From: Desulfatibacillum sp.
GTDB taxonomy: Bacteria > Desulfobacterota > Desulfobacteria > Desulfobacterales > SpSt-501
Assembly: GCA_020725555.1 (NCBI GenBank)
Contig: DYEU01000016.1
Span: 124,001 to 188,000, forward strand
Length of the DNA: 64,000 bases
Direction of reading: 5' to 3'
Made by a program: the position numbers and the translations under genes. Of this stretch, positions 24,493 to 33,300 are shown piece by piece; position 1 is the first letter of the stretch; each line of letters begins with the position of its first letter. The notes under the pieces are model-generated. The model was not told the DNA's origin. It saw only the letters and a list, made by a program, of their open reading frames with translations, and searched no databases.

Positions 24493-24714
24493 ATGGCCTA
24501 CACCTGCAAGACCTGCGGTGCCGTGGCGGATGCGCCCGGACATCTGTGCAACCCCTGCGACGACAAGACGAAATGCTCCTTCTGCGGGGCGCCCGCCGTG
24601 GACGCGCGCCACGTCTGCAAGGACAAGATCGCGGCGATGAAATACGTCTGCGGCGGCTGCGGGCGGGTGGCGATGGAGCCGGCCCACCTGTGCAAGCCGA
24701 ACCCGATCCGCTGA
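24493..24714 (+). CDS. Small protein with three C-x2-C-x8-H-x-C zinc-binding modules
   Basis: This 73-residue protein consists almost entirely of three modules with exactly the same spacing. They are Cys5-x2-Cys8-x8-His17-x-Cys19, Cys28-x2-Cys31-x8-His40-x-Cys42 and Cys53-x2-Cys56-x8-His65-x-Cys67. A further cysteine (Cys22) follows the first module. Each module has a CG after the second Cys and HLC or HVC at the end, so it looks like a CCHC zinc knuckle in triplicate. The start has GGGAGG at 24481-24486. The protein is soluble and slightly basic. It has its own promoter and lies 46 bp ahead of a radical SAM gene, so the two may be co-transcribed. I do not know a function. Confidence 0.85.
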   Translation: MAYTCKTCGAVADAPGHLCNPCDDKTKCSFCGAPAVDARHVCKDKIAAMKYVCGGCGRVAMEPAHLCKPNPIR

Positions 24715-24760
24715 ACCGAGGCCGCCGGCCCGGCACGGCCGGCGGCTTCCCCCCGTCCCC

Positions 24761-25921
24761 ATGACCCGCGACACCCTGCACTTCGAGCAGGGGCCGATCC
24801 GGCCCCCGAACGAGGCGGCAAGCCTCTTGCTCCGCTTCACGCGCAACTGCCCGTGGAACCGCTGCTTGTTCTGCCCCGTCTACAAGGGCCGCCGGTTCTC
24901 GCGGCGCTCGGCCGCGGAGATCCGCGAGGACATCCGCACCGCGCGCCGCATCGCCGACGAGGTCCTTGAGACCTCCTGGCGCATGGGCTACGGCGGGGCG
25001 GTGAACGACGCCGTGGCCGGGGCCGTGCTGCAGCGCGCCTCCCGCCACGTGAGCGCCCGCAGCGTCGCCGCCTGGCTCTACTACGGCACCGGCTCCTGCT
25101 TCCTCCAGGACGCCGACAACCTGATTCTCCCCCCCGAGGAGCTTGCCGAGCTCCTGTCCCTGCTGCGGGAGACCTTTCCCGAGATCCGGCGGGTGACCAC
25201 CTACGCCCGCTCGCGCACGGTGGTGACGCGGCGGACCGAGGAGTTGCGCCGCATCCGCGAGGCGGGGCTCGACCGCGTGCACCTCGGCCTCGAGAGCGGC
25301 TCCGACGCCGTGCTGCGCTTCATGCAAAAAGGGGTCTCGGCCGCGCAGCACGTGGAGGCGGGGCGGCGGCTGATCGCGGCCGGGCTCGAGGTCTCCGAGT
25401 ACGTGATGCCGGGCCTGGGCGGCCGCGCCCTGTGGCGCGAGCACGCCGTGGAGACGGCCCGCGTGCTCAACCGCATCAACCCGCACTTCATCCGGCTGCG
25501 CAGCCTGCGGGTGCCGCGCCGGGCGCCGCTCCACGCCAAGCTCGCCGCGGGCGAGTTCGAGCTGCCGAGCGACGACGAGGTCGTCGAGGAGATCCGCGTC
25601 TTTCTCGAGCACCTGGAAGGGATCACCAGCACGATCGTGAGCGACCACATCATGAACCTCCTCGAGGAGATCGAAGGCAAGCTCCCCGAGGACCGCGAGC
25701 GCATGCTGGCGGTGATCCGCGACTACCAGGCCCTGCCGGACGAGGAGCGGCTCGTCTTCCGTGTCGGACGCCGCGGCGGGGCCTTTCGCACGCTCCAGGA
25801 CCTCGAGCGCGACCGTGCCGCCGCGGCCAAGATCCGCCGGCTGGTCGAGGAGGTGCGCACCCGCGAGGGGGCCGAGGGCGTCGAGCGGTTCGTGACCGAG
25901 CTCGTGGACCAGTACCTCTGA
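24761..25921 (+). CDS. Radical SAM protein with CX4CX2C cluster motif
   Basis: This 386-residue enzyme would cleave S-adenosylmethionine reductively at a [4Fe-4S] cluster. The cluster motif is RNCPWNRCLFCPVYKG, which gives C-x4-C-x2-C in place of the usual C-x3-C-x2-C. LDRVHLGLESGSDAVLRFMQKG and YVMPGLGGRALW are the later strands of the radical SAM barrel, as in HemN/elongator-type proteins. About 100 C-terminal residues are helical and charged. There is no B12-binding domain. The substrate is unknown. It sits between the triple-CCHC protein gene and fabH, all on one strand. Confidence 0.82.
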   Translation: MTRDTLHFEQGPIRPPNEAASLLLRFTRNCPWNRCLFCPVYKGRRFSRRSAAEIREDIRTARRIADEVLETSWRMGYGGAVNDAVAGAVLQRASRHVSARSVAAWLYYGTGSCFLQDADNLILPPEELAELLSLLRETFPEIRRVTTYARSRTVVTRRTEELRRIREAGLDRVHLGLESGSDAVLRFMQKGVSAAQHVEAGRRLIAAGLEVSEYVMPGLGGRALWREHAVETARVLNRINPHFIRLRSLRVPRRAPLHAKLAAGEFELPSDDEVVEEIRVFLEHLEGITSTIVSDHIMNLLEEIEGKLPEDRERMLAVIRDYQALPDEERLVFRVGRRGGAFRTLQDLERDRAAAAKIRRLVEEVRTREGAEGVERFVTELVDQYL

Positions 25922-25933
25922 ACGCGCTGTCTG

Positions 25934-25957
25934 GCGGAAGCGGAAGCGGAAGCGGAA
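25934..25957 (+). repeat. (GCGGAA)4 short tandem repeat before fabH
   Basis: Four perfect head-to-tail copies of GCGGAA lie between the radical SAM stop codon and the fabH ribosome-binding region (AAAAGGAGCGAGGG). The array ends 14 bases before the ATG. Its purine richness resembles Shine-Dalgarno sequence, so copy-number change could alter spacing or expression. Confidence 0.7.
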
Positions 25958-25971
25958 AAGGAGCGAGGGCC

Positions 25972-26967
25972 ATGGAACGCGTGCGCATCGTCGGGACCGG
26001 CTCCTACGTCCCCCCCAAGCGCTTGACCAACCACGACCTCCAGCACATGGGCCTGGACACGAGCGACGAGTGGATCCGCACGCGCACCGGGGTCTGCGAG
26101 CGCCGGATCGCCGACCCGGAGGTCGCGACCTCGGATCTCGCCGCGGAGGCGGCCCGCCGGGCGCTTGCGGCCGCGGGATGGAGCCCGCGCGAGCTCGACC
26201 TGATCGTGGTCGCGACCATCACCCCGGACACCTGCTGCCCCTCGGCCGCCAACTGGCTCCAGGCCAAGCTCGACGCCCCCCAGGCGGTGAGCTTCGACGT
26301 GACCGCGGCCTGCTCGGGCTTCGTCTTCGCCCTGAACGTCGCCGAGCAGTACCTCAAGACCGGGGCCTGCCGGCGCGTGCTCGTGGCCGCCGCCGAGGTG
26401 ATGAGCCGCACCCTCGACTACACCGACCGCGCGACCTGCATCCTCTGGGGCGACGGGGCCGGCGCCGCCGCCCTCACCTGGGGCGAGAAGGGGGCCGAGC
26501 TCGTCTCCACCCACCTCCACACCGACGGCGCCCGCGGCCAGGACCTCCTGCTCCCCGGGGGCGGCTCGCGCACGACGCCGATCAGCCACGAGAGCGTCGA
26601 CCGCAAGCTCCACACCCTCAAGATGATCGAGGCCAACCTGAGCTTCCGCATCGCCGTGCGCGGCTTCATCGACGCGATCAAGGAGTGCGTCGCGGCGAAC
26701 CGCATCCGCCTCGAGGACATCGCCTGGTTCATCCCCCACCAGGCGAACCTGCGCATGTTCCGCAGCATCGCCGACGCCCTGAAGATCCCCTTCGAGCGCT
26801 TCTACGTGACCCTCCACAAGTACGGAAACATCTCCTCGGCCTCCTGCGCCATCTCCCTCGACGAGGCCGTGCGCGACGGAAGCGTGCGGCCCGGGGACCT
26901 CGTCTGCCTGCCGGTCTTCGGCGGGGGCCTGACCTGGGGAAGCGCGCTGATCCGCTGGGGGGGCTGA
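25972..26967 (+). CDS. fabH: 3-oxoacyl-ACP synthase III (KAS III)
   Basis: FabH condenses an acyl-CoA with malonyl-ACP to start fatty acid synthesis. The 331-residue protein has the full KAS III set: VRIVGTGSYVPPKRLTN, WIRTRTGVCERRIAD, the nucleophile in VTAACSGFVFAL, IPHQANLRMF (His) and YGNISSASCA (Asn). No partner fab genes are adjacent, so it might equally be a KAS III-like enzyme of a special pathway. The primer preference (acetyl or branched) cannot be told from sequence. The ATG at 25972 has AGGAGCGAGGG upstream. Its stop is only 5 bp from the end of the convergent murJ gene. Confidence 0.9.
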   Translation: MERVRIVGTGSYVPPKRLTNHDLQHMGLDTSDEWIRTRTGVCERRIADPEVATSDLAAEAARRALAAAGWSPRELDLIVVATITPDTCCPSAANWLQAKLDAPQAVSFDVTAACSGFVFALNVAEQYLKTGACRRVLVAAAEVMSRTLDYTDRATCILWGDGAGAAALTWGEKGAELVSTHLHTDGARGQDLLLPGGGSRTTPISHESVDRKLHTLKMIEANLSFRIAVRGFIDAIKECVAANRIRLEDIAWFIPHQANLRMFRSIADALKIPFERFYVTLHKYGNISSASCAISLDEAVRDGSVRPGDLVCLPVFGGGLTWGSALIRWGG

Positions 26968-26972
26968 GGCCC

Positions 26973-28559
26973 TCAGCCCGCCCGCCGGCCGCGGCTGCGG
27001 GCGAGGAGTTGCCGGAGGAGGGAGGCGGCCTCGCCGGCCTCGGGAAAGTTCGGCAACCGCGAGGCCGCCGCCAGCAACAGCGCAAAGCCGGCCGAGACGG
27101 CGGCAAGGAGGGCCAGGCTCGATCCGGCGCCGGGCCCAAGTCGGGCCGCGAGAACGGCGCGCACGGGGGAGAGCAGGGCGAGGACCGCGAGGGCGAAGAG
27201 CCCGAGCCGCAGGTAGGCGGCCGCCACCTCACGCCGCCCCCGGGGCGAGGGGGCCCGGCGGCTCCAGATCCAGTAGAGCCCCGCGGCCTGGAGGATCCCG
27301 GAGAGGGAGACCGCCCAAGCCACGCCTTCGAGCCCCATCCAGGCGAGGCCGAGCGGGTAAAGCGGCAGCGAGGCCAAGACCGCCGCCGTGCCGTAGAGCG
27401 CGGGGAGCCAGGTGTTGCGGGTGGCGTAGAAGCCCCGCACGACGAGGGCGTAGGCGGCGTAGGCCGCGGCGCCGGGGAGAAACCCCCGCAGCGCGGCGGC
27501 CGTGGGGCCGACCGCCTCCTCGCCGAACCGCCCCCGCTGGAAGAGCAGCCGCACCGCCTCGGGGCTCACGACCGCAAGAAGCGCCGCGGCCGGGAGGATC
27601 CAGGCGAGCGCCCGGAGCGTGCGGTCGAGCAGCCCGTGGAGTTCCTCCCGCCGGCCGGCCGCCGCAAGCCCGGCGAGAAAGGGAAAGGAGGCCGTCCCCG
27701 GCGCCTGGCCGAAGACCCCGACGAGGATGAGCATCATGCGCAGCCCGAAATTCAGCGCGGCGACCCCGCCGTCGGGGAGGTAGGAGCCGAAGAGCCGGAA
27801 GAAGAGCTCGGAGGAAAAGCCCATCGTCAGCCCCACCATGAGGGGGAGCGTCAGCCGGAGGTAGGCCGCGACATCGGGGTGGGCGAGCCGGAAGCGCAGG
27901 GCGAAGGAAAGCCCCGCCCGCCGCGCGCCGGCGACCTGAAGGAGGAAATTCCCGGCGAAGGCGCCCGCGAGCACCCCCCAGGCGAACCCCTCGATCCCCG
28001 CCGCGGGCGCAAGGAGCACGCCCCCCGCGATGATCCCCAGGTTGTAGACGAGCGGCGCGAGGGCCGGGAAAAGGAAGCGGCCGCAGGCGAACTGCACCGC
28101 CATGAGCAGCGAGCCCGCGAAGAAGAAGAACTGGGCGGGGACGATGATGCGCGTCATGCGCGTCGCCGCGGCGAGCACCGCGGGGTCGGAGACGCCCGGG
28201 GCGAGAAGCCGGACCAGGGCCGGGGCGGCGGCCCAGCCGGCCAGGACGAAGAGGAGGGCCGCCGCCCCGAAGACCGTCCCGATCACCGAGAAGCTCTCCC
28301 AGGCCGCCGCGGCGGAGTCGTGCTCGCGCCGCGCGGCGAAGAGCGGGATGAAGGTGACCGAGAGAAAGCCCGTCGCGGCGAGGTGGTTGAGGATCTCCGG
28401 CAGGAGGAAGGCGAGCTGGTAGGCGTCGACCTCGGCGCTCGCCCCGCCGACCCAGGCGATCGTCATCTCGCGCAGCAGGCCGACAAGGCGGCTGGCGAGC
28501 ACCGAGGCCATCATCAGGGCGGAGGCGAGCCCGATTTTCGTGTGGAGCGAGGAGGCCAT
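26973..28559 (-). CDS. murJ: MurJ/MviN lipid II flippase
   Basis: MurJ moves lipid II across the inner membrane for peptidoglycan synthesis. This 528-residue protein has the roughly 14 membrane helices of the MOP superfamily. Motifs include ASVLASRLVGLLREMTIAW, AYQLAFLLPEILNHLAATGF, SVTFIPLFAA and FYATRNTWLPALYG. LLFQRGRFGEEAV is the conserved loop after helix 8 of the family. The ATG at 28559 is preceded by AGGTG. It is divergent from the CDP-alcohol phosphatidyltransferase gene. The short gap to the convergent fabH leaves no room for a separate terminator. Confidence 0.92.
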   Translation of the reverse strand: MASSLHTKIGLASALMMASVLASRLVGLLREMTIAWVGGASAEVDAYQLAFLLPEILNHLAATGFLSVTFIPLFAARREHDSAAAAWESFSVIGTVFGAAALLFVLAGWAAAPALVRLLAPGVSDPAVLAAATRMTRIIVPAQFFFFAGSLLMAVQFACGRFLFPALAPLVYNLGIIAGGVLLAPAAGIEGFAWGVLAGAFAGNFLLQVAGARRAGLSFALRFRLAHPDVAAYLRLTLPLMVGLTMGFSSELFFRLFGSYLPDGGVAALNFGLRMMLILVGVFGQAPGTASFPFLAGLAAAGRREELHGLLDRTLRALAWILPAAALLAVVSPEAVRLLFQRGRFGEEAVGPTAAALRGFLPGAAAYAAYALVVRGFYATRNTWLPALYGTAAVLASLPLYPLGLAWMGLEGVAWAVSLSGILQAAGLYWIWSRRAPSPRGRREVAAAYLRLGLFALAVLALLSPVRAVLAARLGPGAGSSLALLAAVSAGFALLLAAASRLPNFPEAGEAASLLRQLLARSRGRRAG

Positions 28560-28622
28560 GGCACCTGTCGTCCGCCCGCCGCGCGCCGGCCGGGTCCCGG
28601 CGCGCACCGGCGGCGATGGCCG

Positions 28623-28651
28623 AGGGTAGCCGATCCGCCGGGCGATCACAA
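28623..28651 (-). promoter_or_regulatory. Candidate promoter for murJ
   Basis: On the minus strand, TTGTGA (28651-28646) and TACCCT (28628-28623) are spaced by 17 bp, 64 bp ahead of the murJ start. Confidence 0.45.
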
Positions 28652-28691
28652 GCGGGGCCCCCTGTCGACACGCGGCGGGAGGCGGGCTTTC

Positions 28692-28720
28692 TTGACTTCG
28701 TGCGTCCGCTTTTTTATGGT
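28692..28720 (+). promoter_or_regulatory. Candidate promoter for the phosphatidyltransferase gene
   Basis: TTGACT (28692-28697) and TATGGT (28715-28720) are 17 bp apart, 70 bp upstream of the ATG at 28790. It forms a divergent pair with the murJ promoter; the 230-bp region holds nothing else I can identify. Confidence 0.6.
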
Positions 28721-28789
28721 GGGATTTGAGGTCGGGCCCTTTCCTCCCGCCCCGCCGGCCGACCCGCCCCGCGGGGCCTAGACCCGGGA

Positions 28790-30276
28790 TGACCCGCAGC
28801 GTGCGATTTTCCGAGCGCATCACCGCACTTCTCGTCTTCGGCCGCCTGCCGCTCGTCTTCGGCGGCATGCTCTGCGCCGTGGCCGTGATGTGGACGGCGA
28901 GCCCCGTCCTCTACTTGTTCGGGGTCGTGCTGCTCCTTGTCGCCATGACCTTCGACCTGGTCGACGGCTGGTTTGCGGCGCGCTACTACCCGCACCCCCA
29001 CATGGCGCAGCTCGCCGACCGCATCCTCGACAAGCTGATCTACGCGATCATCTTCCCGCTGGTCGCCGTGGGCTGCATGTGGCGGCTGCACATGGCCGAC
29101 GACCCCACGCGGACCGAGCTCCTGCACGCGGTGCTGGTCCTCTTCCTGGCGATCACCGTGCTCGTGCGCGACAACTTCGCGCATTTCATGCGCGGGGTCG
29201 CCCTGCGCTACGACCAGGAGCCCGAGTACCGCGACTTCACGCGCCTGCGGACCGTCGTCGCCGCCCCCGTGGGGGCGCTGCTTTACGCCTACGCCTTCTA
29301 CATCCCCGAAGCCCCCCCCTCGACCCTCTACCGCTGGATCGCCCAGCTCGGCGAGGCGCCGCTGCGGACGCTGTTCTTCATCGAGATCCTCTTTCTCGTG
29401 ATCAACTTCGGCTCCATCGCGGCGACGATCCGCCGCTACGGCCGCTTCGCCCTCGACGACCTCTGCCTGGGCGACGAGCGCCTGCGGCGCAAGATCCTCT
29501 CGCTTTTCCCGAACGCGCTCACCCTGATGAACGCGAGCATGGGGCTGCTGGCGCTGCTCTTCGCCCACCACGACCGCTTCCGGGAGGCCTCCCTCTTCCT
29601 GATCGGGGCCGCCCTCTTCGACAAGCTCGACGGCGCGCTGGCCCGGCGCCTGGGCCTGACCGAGCCCCTGCCCGGCGAGGAAGCGCGGCCGCGCAAGGTG
29701 ACCGGGGGCGCGCTCCTCGACGACGTCGCCGACGCGGTGAGCTTCTGCATCGTCCCGGCCTGGATGCTCACGCTGCTCCTCGCCCGGATCCCGGAGGCCT
29801 CCCTCGCGGCGGTTCCGGCGGCCGCGGTCGCCGTCCTCTACGCGGCGGCGGGCGTCCTGCGCCTCATCTACTTCACCCTCGACCGCAACCCCATCCCCGG
29901 CTTTTTCAAGGGGATGCCGACCCCGGCGGGGGCCCTGCTCGTCATGGGGCCGATGGTGCTCGCCGGCCAGGCGGCGGCCGACGGGTCGGCGGCGGCCGTG
30001 TTCTGGGCCTACGCCAGCGTGGGCACCTTCATCGCCGCGGCCCTGCTGATGAACCTCTACCCGGTGCGCTACATCCACGCCGGCCGCTTCATGAGCCGCC
30101 ACCCCGGCTTCGGCCGCGCGCTCTTGGCGCTCCTCGTCTCGGTCTTCACCCCCGCCTACGGCTATGTGCTCTTTCTTTTCATGCTCGCCTACGCGGCCTC
30201 GCCCTGTTTCACGGGCCGCAAACGGCCGCAGGAGGAGGGCAGCGGCACCCCCCCCCGCCCCGTGCAGGCCCGCTGA
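28790..30276 (+). CDS. Tandem CDP-alcohol phosphatidyltransferase
   Basis: This 495-residue membrane protein holds two CDP-alcohol phosphatidyltransferase domains, where family members normally have one. These enzymes make phospholipid head groups from CDP-diacylglycerol. The C-terminal copy (from about residue 230) has the complete motif: FDKLDGALAR, a long insertion of about 20 residues, then TGGALLDDVADA. It starts SLFPNALTLMNASMGLLALL, as in PssA-like synthases. The N-terminal copy reads DLVDGWFAARYY and AQLADRILDK. It keeps the four Asp positions but has one extra residue before the Arg, and Ala where the conserved Gly should be. The second copy is probably the active one. The product (phosphatidylserine, archaetidyl-type or another lipid) is not clear. 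Confidence 0.82.
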
Positions 30277-30348
30277 AGGGGGGCCTTCCCCGCCCGCGCG
30301 GCCCAGGATTCCGAACGCCCTGAAATCGCGGTTCATCCTTTCTCCCCC

Positions 30349-30377
30349 TTGCCAGCCTGCGGCTTATGCACTATGAG
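30349..30377 (+). promoter_or_regulatory. Candidate promoter for the activase gene
   Basis: TTGCCA (30349-30354) and TATGAG (30372-30377), spacer 17 bp. Transcription would begin near 30384, giving a very short leader to the ATG at 30398 or about 38 nt to the ATG at 30422. Confidence 0.55.
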
Positions 30378-30397
30378 AGGGTCTCGCGGCGAACCCG

Positions 30398-33300
30398 ATG
30401 GTTGATCCGGTACCCGGCCACATGAAGCGAGACTCTTCAGCGATCGGCATCTGCCTGGGCGCCTCCACCGTGTCGGCGGTCAGGCTGGAGGCGCCCCCCG
30501 GAACTTCGGGGGCGAAGCCCCGCATCGACCGCGTCGTCCTTCTCCCCCATGAGGGCAACCCGCGCGCGGCCCTGGTGAAGGCCCTCGCGGGGGTCGACCC
30601 CGCCGCCGCGGCGCGCATCGCGGCTACCGGGCGCAAGTTCCGCACCTTCGTCAACTTGACCTCCATCCCCGAGCCCGAAGCCGTGGAGGCGGCCTACCCC
30701 TACGTCAAGCCGGCGGGGGTCGACTGCCCGGCCGTGGTCTCGGCGGGGGGCGAGACCTTCATGGTCTACGTCCTTGACCGCCGCGGCCGTATCGGCAACG
30801 TCATCACCGGCAACAAGTGCGCCTCGGGAACGGGCGAGTTCTTTCTGCAGCAGCTGCGGCGCATGAACGTCACCCTCGAGGAGGCCGCGCGCTTCGCCGC
30901 CGTGGAGCGCCCCTACCCCGTCTCCGGACGCTGCTCGGTCTTCTGCAAGTCCGACTGCACGCACGCGACCAACAAGGGCATCCCCAAGGCCGAGGTGACG
31001 GCGGGGCTGTGCCGCATGATGGCGAACAAGATCCTCGAGCTCCTCAAAAAGGTCGAGCGCCGGGCCATCCTGCTCACCGGCGGCACGGCGCAGAACCGCA
31101 TGATGGTCGAATACCTGCGCCGCGAAATCCCCGACCTCGTGGTCCCGGAGGAGGCCCCGTACTTCGAGGCCCTCGGCGCCGCCCTCTGGGCGCTCGAGCA
31201 TGAAACCCGGCCCTTCCCGGGGATGGAGCGGCTGTTCGTGGAAGGGGCGGCCTCCTTCGACCGGCTGCCGCCCCTCGCCGATTTCCGTCCGCAGGTCGAG
31301 TTCAAGACCATCGCCCGGGCCGCGATCCGCGCCGGGGACGTCTGCCTGCTCGGCCTGGACGTGGGCTCGACCACGACCAAGGCCGTGCTCCTGCGCCGCG
31401 CGGACCGCGCGCTCCTCGCCTCGGACTACCGCCGGACCAACGGCGACCCCGTCGGCGCCTCCCGGCTCTGCTACCGGGCGATCCTCGAACAGGTGCGCCG
31501 CGAGGTCGACCCGCGGGAGATCGCCGTCGTGGGGCTCGGGGTCACCGGCTCGGGCCGGCAGATCGCGGGGCTGCACGCCCTGACCGACGGGGTGATCAAC
31601 GAGATCATCGCCCACGCGACCGCCGCGGTCTATTTCGACCCGCAGGTGGACACGATCTTCGAGATCGGCGGGCAGGACGCGAAATACACCTACATCACCA
31701 ACGGCGTCCCCTCCGATTACGCGATGAACGAGGCCTGCTCGGCCGGGACCGGCTCCTTCCTCGAGGAGTCGGCCAAGGAGACCCTCGGGGTGCCGATGGA
31801 GGAGATCGCCGGCATCGCCCTCCAGGGCACGCGGCCGCCCAACTTCAACGACCAGTGCGCGGCCTTCATCGCCTCCGACATCAAAAACGCGATCCACGAG
31901 GGGCTGCCCCGCGAGGACATCGTCGCCGGGCTCGTCTACTCGATCTGCATGAACTACGCGAACCGCGTGAAGGGCAACCGGCCGGTCGGCGAAAAGGTCT
32001 TCATGCAGGGAGGGGTCTGCTACAACCAGGCGGTGCCGCTCGCCATGGCCGCGCTCGTCGGCAAGCCGATCGTCGTTCCGCCCGAGCCGGGCCTGATGGG
32101 CGCCTTCGGCGTGGCCCTCGAGGTCGACCGGCGCATGAAAGACGGCCTCCTCGCCGAGGGCCGCTTCGACCTCGAGGCCCTCGCCGGCCGCGCCGTGGCC
32201 TACCACGGCGGGTTCACCTGCCGCGGCGGCCGCGAGCGCTGCGACCGGCGCTGCCCGATCCGCCTGATCGAGGTTGAGGGGAAAAAGTTCCCCTTCGGCG
32301 GGGCCTGCAACCGCTACGAGAACCTGCGCCGCCGCGTGAGCGTGGACGTCGCGGCGCTCGACCTCGTGAGCCTGCGCGAGCGGCTGCTCTTCGCCACCCA
32401 CGGCGTCCCTGCCCTCGCCGCCGGGAAGTCGCGCGGGAGGCCCCGGGTGGCGATCAATCGCAGCTTTCTCGTCCACACCTTCTATCCCCTCTACTCGCGC
32501 TTCTTCGAGGCGCTCGGCCTGGACGTCGTCCTCCCCGAGTCGCCCACGCCGGAAGGCATGGACCGCCGCGGGGCCCCCTTCTGCTACCCCGCCGAGCTCG
32601 CCCACGGCTTCTTCCATGACCTGCTCGAGGCCGGGGACTCGGCCGAGTTCGTCTTCCTGCCGCATTTCAAGGCCGTGCCCAACGCGGACACGGCGGCAAG
32701 CCTCCAGTCCCAGGTCTGCCCGCTCGTCCAGGGCGAGACCTACTACCTCCAGGCCGCCTTCCGCGGGGAGCTCGCGGAGTTGAAGCGCCGCGGGGTGCGC
32801 CTGCTTCGGCCGCTCCTCGATCTCTCGCGCGGCGTCGAACACGCCGCGGCGAGCCTCCTCGAAACCGCCCGCGCCATGGGCTTCGACACCCGGCGGGCGA
32901 ACCAGGCCTTCGCCGCCGCGCTCGAGGCCCAACGGGGTTTTTTCCGCGCCATGCGCGAGGCGGGCGACCGGCTGCTCCGGGAGCTCGCCGCCGACCCCGC
33001 GCGCTTCGCCGTCGTCCTCTTCGGCCGCCCCTACAACGCCTACGCCCCCGAGGCGAACAAGGGCATCCCCCACAAGTTCGCCTCGCGCGGGATTGCCGTG
33101 TTGCCGCTCGACGCGTTGGATTTGGGTTCCGAGCGGGCCAAGCGGCACATGTACTGGGGGATGGGCAAGCTCATCCTCAAGGCCGCACGGCTGACCGAGC
33201 GGCACCCGCAGCTCTTCGGCGCCTACATCACGAACTTTTCCTGCGGGCCGGACTCCTTCGTCATCACCTATTTCCGGGACATCCTGGGCCGCAAGCCCTC

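Noticed and set aside
25934-25957. Start of a CRISPR array
   Set aside because: Hexamer units without spacers and only 24 bp in total.
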